A program made the position numbers and the translations under genes. Positions 14,758 to 23,752 of a stretch of 23,752 bases of DNA are shown here, piece by piece (position 1 is the first letter of the stretch; every line of letters begins with the position of its first letter). The notes under the pieces were generated by a model. The model saw nothing but the letters and a program-made list of their open reading frames with translations. It did no database searches and was not told where the DNA came from. The stretch is from a virus. Location of the stretch: IMG/VR virus record IMGVR_UViG_3300042447_000277, positions 1 to 23,752 of that record; one strand, given 5' to 3'.

Positions 14758-17700
14758 ATGTCTAAATCATATAGAATTAGGACAACACCAGGCGAAGATA
14801 ATGGATATTTAAAAGTTAATGTTGACTTAACTCAGAACTATGATCATTTAGAAATATTAAGTTTAAAAATCTCACAAAAAGACGAATACCAAAGTTATTG
14901 TGCAGAATATGGTGTAATTGCTGGTAGGGTAATTATAAATAATGGATTCGGAGTACCAAACGTAAGAGTTTCGGTATTTGTACCAGTAGATGACGCAGAT
15001 TTAAATGATCCAGTAAAGTCTGCAATATATCCATATAGTGAACCATTTCCAGATCAAAAAAATAGGAATGGGATAAGGTATAACGTTTTACCTAGTTACC
15101 AACAAAAACTAGATCACACACCTGTGGGTACTTTTCCTAAGAAAAGACAGATATTAGATGATAGTACTACATTAGAAATTTACGAAAAATATTATAAGTA
15201 TACTACGACTACTAATTCTGCGGGTGATTATATATTATTTGGTGTACCTGTAGGTGATCATTTTCTTCATTATGATATGGATGTTAGTGATATCGGATTT
15301 TTATCGGTTCGACCATTTGAATTAATTGATCAAGGGTATAGTGATAACTTATTTAAAGACAGATTCAAGTTTAAATCATCTAGTAATTTAGATAGTTTAC
15401 CACAAATATTTTCAGAAAACATACCAATTAGAGTAGAACCTTATTGGTGTGATAGTTTAAATGTGGGTAGTGGTTTAGGTATAAATAGATTGGACATATC
15501 GATAGATAGTTTAGAATTAATACCTACGGCAATCTTTATGGGGAGTATCTTTAGTGATGACGAAAAAGATTCACTAAATAAAAACTGTAAACCTGCCCGT
15601 GAAATGGGTAAATTAAATGAGGTTATAACAGGTCCAGGTAAAATAGAATCAATAAGAAGAACTGTAGATGGTAATATTGAAAATTTTACATTTAAAGATA
15701 ATTCTATTGATGATAATGGTAACTGGTCGGTATTAGTACCTATGAACATAAGAAAAGTGGTTACTGACGAATTTGGTAACCTAATACCGTCACCTGATGG
15801 TATAAAAGGTGTCGCCACTGAGGGTGATTATAGGTTTAGAGTGTCTATGGATGCAACTTCTAATGACAAAAAACTTAGAGAAAGGGCAAAATATTTAGTA
15901 CCAAATACTAATAATAACTTCAATTTTAGAGAATATGGTATTAATGAATTAAAAACTAGTTCTGATTTTAAAATAAACCAACAATTATCTACTATAACTG
16001 ATAATACTCCCTACGCAAATGATTTAACTAATCAATATAACTACTTAGAAGAGTTTTACCCATTTAGATGGAAAAAAGTGTACACTGTTAAACAGTATAT
16101 CGGAAGGATGCAAAAAATTGGTGGTAAGAATGGTGACGAGGCTAGAGGATTTATTGGTATAAAAGATATATTAAACGGAGATGGTGTCAATAAATTTCCT
16201 ACGAATAGGTTAGATACTAATTTTAATCCACTATATAGTATTATATGTTTAATTTTGACAGTATTTGGAATCGTTGTTGGTTTCATAAATGGTATTTTGA
16301 ATATTATTAATGGTTTAATCACATCAATATGTTCGATTAAAATACCTGTTGGATTATCAATAAATTTAAATTATTGTATAAATTTACCTGCAAATGTTGA
16401 ATTATGTAACTCAACTTATAGGTATGCATGTTGTGGTAGTGATGACTGTGGAGGAGGTGGATCTGGTTGCGGAGATGATTGTGGTTGCGGTGCACAATTT
16501 AATTTATCTATCAATATTAAATGGAGGTGTATATTTAGTAAACTACTATGTAAAAAATGTAAAGATATTTGTGGTGGAGAACCACATAGTTGTTGTCCTT
16601 CAGGGTATGTATATGGGGACAATTCTTGTGATGCTACCGTAGAAGCAGCGGCATCAGCAGGTGTACCATCTACTCCAGCATGTTGCTCTAAATGTTGTAT
16701 TAAGGTACCGTTAATACCATTAAAATGTGCGGATGAAGGTAAAGAATATAGATTAACATTAATTAAAACACCATTTGGTGATAATTCTGGATGTAACGTA
16801 CAGTTTGTAACACCATTTGATTGTAAGAACTGTGGTGGTGTGCAGACACGAGGAATCAAAGATTGGGTTTCATGTGTAATGGAACCAGTTGCAGTATTTT
16901 TAAGAATGTTAAAGTTTGACTTTTATAATGATTGGGTTGGTGGTACATTATACTTCCCATTAGTTAAAAGAAAATATAAACTTAAAAAAAGAAAAAGAAA
17001 ATTTGGTCAGATTAAAAAAGATAAATTTTGTGACTTTGATTGTAAGGAAAGGGGGCCAGCATTAGGTTCGTTTACTAATAATTTTCAAGGTGACCCTACA
17101 TTTAAACAGTGGAGGATTAAGATACCATCTAACTTTATTACGGCACCAACAATAGTACTTAATGATTGTGTTGCGAAAGTAAGGTCTAGAAGAGTTACAG
17201 ACTGGTATGGTACAACCGAAAATGATTTACAAACACCTAATCTTAATTTAGCAGTAAAAGAATTAGAGTTTAAAGGTAAAAACAGTAACTTTGAAGGATG
17301 TAAAATAGTATTTAATAATTTCTCCGCATTCCAAAATACATTTAACACTTTTGGTGTACAATACGAAATAAAAGATAGGGAAGTACAGGGTGTACATGGA
17401 AAACCTGAGTATGTTGAAACAGAAGATGCTGCAGGTAACTCAACATGGACTAATATCGGTGGACACGGTCACCATAGGAATATATGTGACGATACTAGGA
17501 TGATGGAAAGAAAAGAATATTTTAAAACATCATTGGATTGTGTAGAGTCAAGTAATTATGTACCTACACAAGATGAGGCACAGGATGGTTTTGGCGATAT
17601 TTCACAACCAGACGAAGAAGAACCAGGAAGTCCCCCATCACCATCTTCAGGATGTCCATCTTACACATGTGCACCTGACTGTAGTACTAATGGGGTAGCA

Positions 17701-18966
17701 CCTTGCATTTATAACGAAACAGAATATAATAACTTTAGTAAATTAATCAATCACGGTTTAATAAGTTGGGCGGATGGTAGTATATATTATACCCCTTATA
17801 TACCTAAAGGTGATGTTAAATACAATAATAGTGAATATAAGGCTAATCTAATGTTACCTACTACAATTATGGAATTGGGTAGTAGTACTTATTGTGACAT
17901 AGACGATGTACCATTTATAATGGACGTTATACCACCAACAACATTTAATGTAAGTTATGAGGACGTAAAATATAAATTAGGTACCCTACAACTGAATGGG
18001 AATACGGGTTATAGAAATATTCTTAAATATGAAGATAAAAAAGACATCTCTTTAAATCTTAGGGCATATGTAGAACTTTCTTGTTTTAAAACAGTTTGTG
18101 TTAATACATCTGCAAGTGTGAACCAATCACAGATAGGTGTAGATATTATAGATAAGAATGATATTGGGATAGAAATTGGTAATTGTTTCTTAAGATTTGA
18201 ACATGATGAAGATATTAGAAGTTATTTCTGTAAAAGATTTAATGGGTATAAAGCGGCGAATCTTACATTCCACCACCAAAGACCAGGATCATTAGAATTC
18301 GATAACGTATATAACACTTATCCTGAAATATCATTATCTGATGGATATAATTTATATTATAATTTAGATGGTGAACAAATTCTTTCAGAATATAATGACG
18401 GTGATTCATTCATACCTGGAGATGCCTGTGGTTATAAAAAAACTAATGGTAGTGGTGATTACTTTTATGGTTTAGCACCAGGACAAACGTCATCATTTAT
18501 TAATTACCCTAACGGTAATCAAACAATTAATTTTAACCAAACCGCACAATTAGATGGTGTGGATGAAATAAATTCTATTAATAACGGTACAATACAAGAT
18601 GATATTAACAATGGTAGTAATTTAGTTAATGGTATTAAATTTAATAGAACACAGACACCATTTTTCCTTTATTTTGGTTTAGTACCAGGTAAAACTGCAT
18701 TGCATAGAACTGTGTCACAATTCTTCGGTGATTTAATAGATGAAGTTACATTAGAGGGTCTTAATGCATCAAATGATACTGTTAATGAAAATATTAATAA
18801 TTCACCTAATATAAATAATGTTGGGGATAATCCATTTACTGTTTATAAAACGTGTTTGGGTGAGACATTAATACAAACAACTCAAGTTGGATCACCAATT
18901 ACACCACCAAATAACCCAAATGTTGTATTAACAACACAGGGGGTATCTAATAATTCGTCTAACTAA
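14758..18966 (+). CDS. Very large baseplate/tail protein, 1402 aa, with Ig-like, hydrophobic and cysteine-rich regions
   Basis: No named family recognised. By position after gp6 it could take the place of T4 gp7 (1032 aa). Seen: PGEDN at 11-15; a carboxypeptidase-regulatory/Ig-like fold at about 48-178 (GVIAGRVIINNGFGVPNVRV and NSAGDYILFGVPVGDH, the usual paired strand motifs); a second such unit from about 258; a hydrophobic segment at about 492-525 (IICLILTVFGIVVGFINGIL...); a cysteine-rich region at about 545-650 (ACCGSDDCGG, CGDDCGCG, CKKCKDICGG, ACCSKCCIK); a basic patch KRKYKLKKRKRKFG near 745; a GGHGHH cluster near 901; and a Pro/Ser/Cys linker near 960. It starts 23 nt after the membrane protein. 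Its TAA shares one base with the next ATG. Likely a multi-domain wedge or peripheral baseplate protein. Confidence 0.85.
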   Translation: MSKSYRIRTTPGEDNGYLKVNVDLTQNYDHLEILSLKISQKDEYQSYCAEYGVIAGRVIINNGFGVPNVRVSVFVPVDDADLNDPVKSAIYPYSEPFPDQKNRNGIRYNVLPSYQQKLDHTPVGTFPKKRQILDDSTTLEIYEKYYKYTTTTNSAGDYILFGVPVGDHFLHYDMDVSDIGFLSVRPFELIDQGYSDNLFKDRFKFKSSSNLDSLPQIFSENIPIRVEPYWCDSLNVGSGLGINRLDISIDSLELIPTAIFMGSIFSDDEKDSLNKNCKPAREMGKLNEVITGPGKIESIRRTVDGNIENFTFKDNSIDDNGNWSVLVPMNIRKVVTDEFGNLIPSPDGIKGVATEGDYRFRVSMDATSNDKKLRERAKYLVPNTNNNFNFREYGINELKTSSDFKINQQLSTITDNTPYANDLTNQYNYLEEFYPFRWKKVYTVKQYIGRMQKIGGKNGDEARGFIGIKDILNGDGVNKFPTNRLDTNFNPLYSIICLILTVFGIVVGFINGILNIINGLITSICSIKIPVGLSINLNYCINLPANVELCNSTYRYACCGSDDCGGGGSGCGDDCGCGAQFNLSINIKWRCIFSKLLCKKCKDICGGEPHSCCPSGYVYGDNSCDATVEAAASAGVPSTPACCSKCCIKVPLIPLKCADEGKEYRLTLIKTPFGDNSGCNVQFVTPFDCKNCGGVQTRGIKDWVSCVMEPVAVFLRMLKFDFYNDWVGGTLYFPLVKRKYKLKKRKRKFGQIKKDKFCDFDCKERGPALGSFTNNFQGDPTFKQWRIKIPSNFITAPTIVLNDCVAKVRSRRVTDWYGTTENDLQTPNLNLAVKELEFKGKNSNFEGCKIVFNNFSAFQNTFNTFGVQYEIKDREVQGVHGKPEYVETEDAAGNSTWTNIGGHGHHRNICDDTRMMERKEYFKTSLDCVESSNYVPTQDEAQDGFGDISQPDEEEPGSPPSPSSGCPSYTCAPDCSTNGVAPCIYNETEYNNFSKLINHGLISWADGSIYYTPYIPKGDVKYNNSEYKANLMLPTTIMELGSSTYCDIDDVPFIMDVIPPTTFNVSYEDVKYKLGTLQLNGNTGYRNILKYEDKKDISLNLRAYVELSCFKTVCVNTSASVNQSQIGVDIIDKNDIGIEIGNCFLRFEHDEDIRSYFCKRFNGYKAANLTFHHQRPGSLEFDNVYNTYPEISLSDGYNLYYNLDGEQILSEYNDGDSFIPGDACGYKKTNGSGDYFYGLAPGQTSSFINYPNGNQTINFNQTAQLDGVDEINSINNGTIQDDINNGSNLVNGIKFNRTQTPFFLYFGLVPGKTALHRTVSQFFGDLIDEVTLEGLNASNDTVNENINNSPNINNVGDNPFTVYKTCLGETLIQTTQVGSPITPPNNPNVVLTTQGVSNNSSN

Positions 18967-21140
18967 TGGATATTAATAATAAAATATTATTGAATAGTGT
19001 TAAGTTACCTAACAATGTTAACGTAAACACACAAATTCAATTCGGTTTAAACAATAATAATAAACCTATACCATTAAACGATATTGATACGACTGTTAGT
19101 CAATTTGAACAGTTTGAGAAAGAGAGAAAAGATAGTACAATTTATCGTTTTTATGGTGTAGTCAAACCAGTTGTTACAAATGTATTATTTAATGAAAATA
19201 TAAAAATATACTTAAAACAACCTAAACCACTACCGAATGTAAGTCCAGTACCACAAGTTGCTGCTAAAACAATAATGAGTAGTTCTATTTTTGAAAAAGA
19301 TGGTTGGGTGGGATCATATAACGATGAACCAAATACGAATGAAATACAATTTAATGATAATAAAAGTGCGTTATGTGAATTTTTCCCATTCGATCCTGGA
19401 TATGATAGGTTAAAAATGTTAGATAGTGACGGATCTTCAAATTACTTATTAAAGATAGTTTATCCATTTAGTACTAAAGATATAACTTTAGTTAAAAACA
19501 ACTCAAACAAATCACTTAAAGACGGTATCCCAGTCATTGATAAGTTTACTATAGAATTAAATGGAAGGCAATATGTCGGATTCAGAACACCGATGAATCA
19601 CGGTTTAAATGTTGGTGATAGGATTAAGTTATATAATTTTGTTGACAACACACCAAACAATACACTTAATTTAAATACACAGATATATAGAGTATTTAAA
19701 TTAGGTAATCAAGTTAATGATAATAAGTTAAGAACATTTATAATAGATGTTAATCCATTAGACATTAATTTTAGTTTGGGTGTATCTACAATAAAAAGAA
19801 GTGTTAATGGTAAATTATCTAGTTATTATGTGAGACAATTTAAATCATTAACAAGTTCAGATTATAAAGATTATGATTTATATCCTGCGGCGTATGGTGT
19901 GACATATTTTAATGATGAGGTAGTTGCATTTAATTTTAAAAATGATATTGACGTTAGTGCATTAGTTGATAATTTAGGTAGACCAATAACGGAACTATAC
20001 TTATCAATAATAAAAAATGATAATGACTCTAATCCGTCATCAATCAATACCCAGTATTGGTTAATACAACAACAACCATTACCACCACCATATAACGTAA
20101 GATTTTGGACTAAAATTTCTGCGGGTTATGATTTAGAAAATGACGCAAGTGTCAATTACAATATAAGATCATATGGGGATACAAATTACGTTGGTTCTAC
20201 ATATTATGAAAATATAGATGAAAGTGATAATGTTTTTGATGGTGACATTGTGGAATATAATGAAAGTGAATTATTGGAAAGAAGATTAGAAAATTTATAT
20301 CATAGAGTTAATACAGTTTATAGAGAATTTTTAAACTCAATAGATACTAATAAAGGTAATAAAAAAGAAGGGTATATCTATACACCTTTTAATTTGGTAA
20401 AAATAAGAGAATTTTCTAATTATATTAATCCAGCAGTTAACTTACAATTAGTTATAGATAAATATAATATCACAAACCCAAACGAAATAGATGAATTGAG
20501 AAAGTCTTTTCAGATACCTGATTATGCAACGGAAATCGCACCTAATGTTTTTAAATGGAGGGATATATTAGAAATTGGAGAATTTGATAATTCAGGTGCG
20601 GGAGTAGATTATCCTTTTGAGAGTGGCGCACATTATGTTTATTTAGATAAAAGATTTTATTTCCAAAGACAGGATCCACCTTGCGAATTTTCATTAATTT
20701 CAGAGGATATAGTGTTAGGGGCATCTGATGTCAATAATTTACAACAGGATAAATTTATAAAATTACTTAATGACCCTACCTTCTTAAATTATAGTATAGA
20801 CATACCTGCAACATCTTTGGTTAATATTAATGACATTACTACAGTACCAAACCCACAATCTGGATTAATAGTATTCAATACCAATCCAGATACTGTTAAT
20901 GGTGTTGGGGTAGGATATTACCAATTTAACGGTAATAATTGGACTAAAGTTATATTTACTTTAGATGTCGGTTCATCAAATACATTAGACATTTTAAATT
21001 ACAATGGTTTGGCAAATTTAAATATTGAAGTAACATTGGCTAGTTATATTGGTGAATATGAATTAGGTAAAAGAGATGTCGCTGGTGGATGTTTAGACTT
21101 ATCATTCTTAAAACAAAAAGAAATAGACGATGTTTGTTGA
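18966..21140 (+). CDS. Large tail/baseplate protein, 724 aa
   Basis: Unrecognised by family; structural by context. ATG 18966 shares one base with the previous TAA (TAATG), so it is translationally coupled to the 1402-aa gene. The protein is Asn-, Asp- and Tyr-rich with long beta-prone stretches and no membrane segment. Around residues 628-660 it has NPQSGLIVFNTN, then GYYQFNGNNWTKV. This resembles the 'G.L.YNT......Y.F.G..W..L' motif common in Bacteroidota phage tail fibres and host surface proteins, suggesting a receptor-facing or fibre-attachment domain. The C-terminus ends with a short charged helix that overlaps the next gene by 11 nt. Confidence 0.8.
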   Translation: MDINNKILLNSVKLPNNVNVNTQIQFGLNNNNKPIPLNDIDTTVSQFEQFEKERKDSTIYRFYGVVKPVVTNVLFNENIKIYLKQPKPLPNVSPVPQVAAKTIMSSSIFEKDGWVGSYNDEPNTNEIQFNDNKSALCEFFPFDPGYDRLKMLDSDGSSNYLLKIVYPFSTKDITLVKNNSNKSLKDGIPVIDKFTIELNGRQYVGFRTPMNHGLNVGDRIKLYNFVDNTPNNTLNLNTQIYRVFKLGNQVNDNKLRTFIIDVNPLDINFSLGVSTIKRSVNGKLSSYYVRQFKSLTSSDYKDYDLYPAAYGVTYFNDEVVAFNFKNDIDVSALVDNLGRPITELYLSIIKNDNDSNPSSINTQYWLIQQQPLPPPYNVRFWTKISAGYDLENDASVNYNIRSYGDTNYVGSTYYENIDESDNVFDGDIVEYNESELLERRLENLYHRVNTVYREFLNSIDTNKGNKKEGYIYTPFNLVKIREFSNYINPAVNLQLVIDKYNITNPNEIDELRKSFQIPDYATEIAPNVFKWRDILEIGEFDNSGAGVDYPFESGAHYVYLDKRFYFQRQDPPCEFSLISEDIVLGASDVNNLQQDKFIKLLNDPTFLNYSIDIPATSLVNINDITTVPNPQSGLIVFNTNPDTVNGVGVGYYQFNGNNWTKVIFTLDVGSSNTLDILNYNGLANLNIEVTLASYIGEYELGKRDVAGGCLDLSFLKQKEIDDVC

Positions 21141-22014
21141 TAGAAGAAAAATATTAATTGGAAGTTTGGGTACTGGTAGTACCATAGACATATCATTGGG
21201 AACTAATTTTTTCCCTGTTGATAATGCAGAATTAATTGAGGATAAGTTTGTAAAAGACGAAATTGAAAAGTCTATTAATCCAATAGTTGATTATAAAAAA
21301 GTTATTTTTAAACCTTGTGATAATAATTGGAATATTATAGATAAATTTAAAATAAATTTAAATTTTTATACTCCAAGTAGTATACTAATAGGTAATCCCT
21401 CACATAGGGGTACTAGTGCGGAACCAGGACTTTACAAAGATATTGGGTTTATTTTTGACGATATATTCTGTAGAACTGAAAGATTTATTAATAGTTTTAT
21501 TAGATTATCACTTTATGATAATCCATATAGTGGTAAAAATCAATTATTATCTTTTTCAGACATATATACACAGGTAGGTAAAGATCAAGAAAATCAATTC
21601 GGGTTTGTACTTCCTTTAGATAATTGTCCTATTACATTTACAATTGGTGATCCTGTATTACAACCTAATGAGGTTCATGAGGGGTTCCACATATATTGGT
21701 TTAAGGACTTAGTAGATAATGCACCAAATCAAGAATATGAAATGTATGCAGTTGCACAATTCAATAATGCGGGAAATGGTAAAATATATGAAATGGCAGC
21801 ATCTAAAGATTTCAACCCAAACAATATTACTTTAACAAATTTAGAGGGTGAAAATGGTATCACATATTTAAAGGTGATATTAAAAAATGATAATGGTATT
21901 TATAAATATAAATTCACACCAAACTATAGACAACAATTAATACCACCAGGAGTTAATTTAAATCCATCAAGTAACGGTATACCTACACTAACATTTTGGC
22001 AAACTATACTTTAA
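21130..22014 (+). CDS. Structural protein, 294 aa (tail/baseplate operon)
   Basis: Not recognised. ATG 21130 lies 11 nt inside the end of the previous gene, so it is translationally coupled. The protein opens with MFVDRRKILIGSLGTGSTID and is mostly beta-prone (FIRLSLYDNP, GFVLPLDNCPITFTIGDP, YEMYAVAQF), without signal peptide or membrane segment. Its size and order after gp6 and two large proteins parallel the T4 wedge protein gp8 (334 aa) in layout only; no sequence match is claimed. About 17 nt separate its stop from the next start. Confidence 0.75.
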   Translation: MFVDRRKILIGSLGTGSTIDISLGTNFFPVDNAELIEDKFVKDEIEKSINPIVDYKKVIFKPCDNNWNIIDKFKINLNFYTPSSILIGNPSHRGTSAEPGLYKDIGFIFDDIFCRTERFINSFIRLSLYDNPYSGKNQLLSFSDIYTQVGKDQENQFGFVLPLDNCPITFTIGDPVLQPNEVHEGFHIYWFKDLVDNAPNQEYEMYAVAQFNNAGNGKIYEMAASKDFNPNNITLTNLEGENGITYLKVILKNDNGIYKYKFTPNYRQQLIPPGVNLNPSSNGIPTLTFWQTIL

Positions 22015-22016
22015 TA

Positions 22017-22028
22017 TATTTATAAATA
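22017..22028 (+). promoter_or_regulatory. TATTTATAAATA element before the 291-aa gene
   Basis: Contains the TATTTATA core seen at 1131 and 12005, and TATAAATA (22021-22028), the T4 late-promoter word, 3 nt before ATG 22032. The closeness to the start codon argues against a normal leader, so promoter function is weakly supported. Confidence 0.22.
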
Positions 22029-22031
22029 GTT

Positions 22032-22907
22032 ATGGAATACATTAGAAAAAAGATAAATTTAGAATACCATACGGTAAGAAATATACCTAAAAGTGTTTTG
22101 ATTAAAAATTCGGAAGGTAAAACTGTCATAGATGAAAGTAATCCTAAGTATTATTATGGTAAAATACCTGATTATAAGATAGATTCTGAAGGTAATTTTA
22201 TATTAACTCCTTTAGGTCAGAAAATAGTTAATACTATAGATGTGACTTTATTTTTAACACAGGATATAGATGATATGGGTATTTTTACTGATGAACCATT
22301 TGTCCCTAAAAGTAGTCAATTAACAATCAAACCTAATAATTTTAACTCGTTTACTTATGGTCGTTTGGCTGGTGCACCTGTTAGTTTTTATTATACAAAT
22401 AGTGTTACGGTTAGTGGTTATACGGATGATTCATTATTAAAACAAGTTAAATCTTATAGAAAAGATTCACAAGGTAATGATATATATGTACCTAATTTAA
22501 ATGTTTCTAATAACCCTAAAGATAACTTTAATGGTGTAATTTATGAAAGTAATTTTGAGACAGTTTATAAAATTGGATCAAACAATAGTAATGTACAGAG
22601 TACAGGTGTAGAGTTTACTACATTTAAAAACCAATTCACCAAAACTGTTGATGAATATGGTAAATCTTTAAGTTATAATACTACTAAATTCGTTTCTAAA
22701 AATGGTGGGTGGAATCAATATAATACGTCATTAAATGCTTCATTAAAAAAAGAAGAATATTTAGGTGTAGTTTTTAAACCAGAAGTTGATAGTGCAGTAT
22801 TTATAAATAGAGGTATAGAAGATATATTTGAAAGACACGGAATATTATCAGAAATAAAAACAAGTAATGACATCGACACAAATAGAGGTGGATTTATAAG
22901 AATATAA
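22032..22907 (+). CDS. Structural protein, 291 aa (tail/baseplate operon)
   Basis: Not recognised. A soluble protein starting at ATG 22032, with a Tyr/Lys-rich first third, then Ser/Thr/Asn-rich beta-prone stretches (PVSFYYTNSVTVSGYT, KFVSKNGGWNQYNTSLNASL), and a charged C-terminus with VFINRGIEDIFERHG. It has no membrane segment, catalytic motif or cysteines. The next gene starts 10 nt after its stop. Its place in the rightward structural run suggests a baseplate or tail protein; the exact role is unknown. Confidence 0.75.
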   Translation: MEYIRKKINLEYHTVRNIPKSVLIKNSEGKTVIDESNPKYYYGKIPDYKIDSEGNFILTPLGQKIVNTIDVTLFLTQDIDDMGIFTDEPFVPKSSQLTIKPNNFNSFTYGRLAGAPVSFYYTNSVTVSGYTDDSLLKQVKSYRKDSQGNDIYVPNLNVSNNPKDNFNGVIYESNFETVYKIGSNNSNVQSTGVEFTTFKNQFTKTVDEYGKSLSYNTTKFVSKNGGWNQYNTSLNASLKKEEYLGVVFKPEVDSAVFINRGIEDIFERHGILSEIKTSNDIDTNRGGFIRI

Positions 22908-22917
22908 AAATAAAGTT

Positions 22918-23752
22918 ATGGCTACAGGAAATTACGGAACTATAAGACCAGCAGATGTATCAATTGATGACGTTGAGATATTTTACAGTTACACACCCAA
23001 TAGGGAATCATTAACAACAGTAGAATTACAATCGTTAGACCCTGCAGAGGTATTGATTCCTGCAAACAACCCAAACAATGTAAATGAAATTTTTGGTGGA
23101 TTATATACATTAAAATTACCTACATCAGTATTTGGTTCTAAAGGATTTTATAGTATTGTAATAAGACCTAAACAAATTAGAACTACGATACAAGATTGTG
23201 CAGTTTTGGTGGATAATCAAGATGTGAAAGGAATCGTTTTCGATATCAATCAAATACCACTTGAATTACAAAATAGATTTGAGAATGGTAATCTTGTTGG
23301 TTATAGAATAGAATATATAAAAGAACAGACTGGTACTGGACAAGATAAAATCCAAAATTTATTTAGGATTGTAACGTCTAATAATAGGGCATTACCTATT
23401 TCACAAAATCAAGGTAATTCAAATGCGTCACAGGCATACACATTTAATGATAATTCGACTAGTGTATTTTGTACTGTATCCCCTTCTTCGGCACCATCAG
23501 TTAAACCAAACGCAATACCTTTTATAGGTAATCCTCTTCAGGATGTAATTATAACAAATACGTTTTTTAATCCAGTTATGTTGGAAATAGAAATGGTGGA
23601 ATTCGATGAAGAAACATTGGCATATGCACTATTCTCTAACCAAACAAAATCTTTGGAAGATGGTATTTATACTATATACAATTTTGGTAATCAGATTTAC
23701 AGACAATATAACTTATATGAAGTTAAAGATCAGTTTACTGGTAAACCGTTGT
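22918..23752 (+). CDS. Structural protein, N-terminal 278 aa (runs off the window)
   Basis: Frame open from ATG 22918 to the window edge with no stop. It begins MATGNYGTIRPADVSIDDVE. Codon use matches its neighbours and the start lies 10 nt after the previous stop, so it is a real gene cut by the window. The visible part is beta-prone (GLYTLKLPTSVFGSKGFYSI, GYRIEYIKEQ) with a Ser/Pro/Asn-rich loop near residue 190 and a single visible pair of cysteines. It is probably part of the baseplate or tail. I considered tail sheath, but see none of the sheath features and do not call it. Confidence 0.75.
   Translation, partial: MATGNYGTIRPADVSIDDVEIFYSYTPNRESLTTVELQSLDPAEVLIPANNPNNVNEIFGGLYTLKLPTSVFGSKGFYSIVIRPKQIRTTIQDCAVLVDNQDVKGIVFDINQIPLELQNRFENGNLVGYRIEYIKEQTGTGQDKIQNLFRIVTSNNRALPISQNQGNSNASQAYTFNDNSTSVFCTVSPSSAPSVKPNAIPFIGNPLQDVIITNTFFNPVMLEIEMVEFDEETLAYALFSNQTKSLEDGIYTIYNFGNQIYRQYNLYEVKDQFTGKPL

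Noticed and set aside
16416-16859. Minus-strand and second plus-frame open frames over the cysteine-rich part of the 1402-aa gene
   Set aside because: Both are by-products of GGT/TGT-rich codons; the main frame continues through with consistent codon use.
22918-23752. Tail sheath protein
   Set aside because: The MATGNYGTIRPADVSIDD start looked superficially like a sheath N-terminus, but the rest lacks recognisable sheath features and the C-terminal core is outside the window.
1-23752. tRNA genes, CRISPR arrays, insertion sequences, introns or inteins
   Set aside because: Gaps between genes are all under 100 nt, no spaced direct repeats or transposase motifs are seen, and the helicase, UvsX, nuclease and reductase frames are uninterrupted.

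Overview
The window looks like part of the genome of a large, AT-rich, T4-related contractile-tailed phage that infects a Bacteroidota (probably flavobacterial) host. The phage assignment rests on recognisable T4-type genes: a gp32-like ssDNA-binding protein, a UvsX recombinase, an RNase H/FEN-type 5' nuclease, a gp41/DnaB-like helicase, and the baseplate wedge proteins gp25 and gp6. The host assignment rests on three things. Start codons lack Shine-Dalgarno sequences. Two promoters have the Bacteroidota form (TTG/TTTG, exactly 20 nt, TATATTTG). One gene carries a signal peptide ending in the flavobacterial style (...CFSQ).

Layout: positions 1-87 are the 3' end of a gene. Positions 126-2082 hold four small unrecognised genes, the last encoding an acidic coiled-coil protein (1342-2082). 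From the promoter at 2098-2128 runs a compact replication/recombination cluster: gp32, UvsX, RNase H, a 160-aa unknown and the helicase (2153-7060). After an 88-nt spacer with a perfect hairpin come a B12-dependent (class II, monomeric RTPR-type) ribonucleotide reductase and a tiny cysteine-rich DUF5522-like protein (7149-9223). A bidirectional terminator at 9225-9248 separates these from a minus-strand gene (9247-9804) for an exported HExxHxxGxxH metalloprotease with its own promoter. This is the only minus-strand gene I accept, and it looks like a self-contained moron. From 9874 to the right edge everything is rightward and structural: an OmpA-like/cysteine-repeat protein, gp25, gp6, a small membrane protein, a 1402-aa protein with Ig-like, hydrophobic and cysteine-rich parts, and four further tail/baseplate candidates, the last cut by the window edge.

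How the parts relate: the left half makes and recombines DNA and supplies dNTPs; the right half builds the baseplate and tail. Two proteins from different regions (1342-2082 and 9874-11958) share an N-terminal module that ends in ITE. It resembles the T4 capsid-targeting propeptide cut by a prohead protease, and may mark both as head-packaged or processed proteins. The structural genes are tightly packed (1-nt and 11-nt overlaps, 2-nt gap). There are no gene-free stretches over 100 nt, and I see no tRNAs, CRISPR arrays or insertion sequences.
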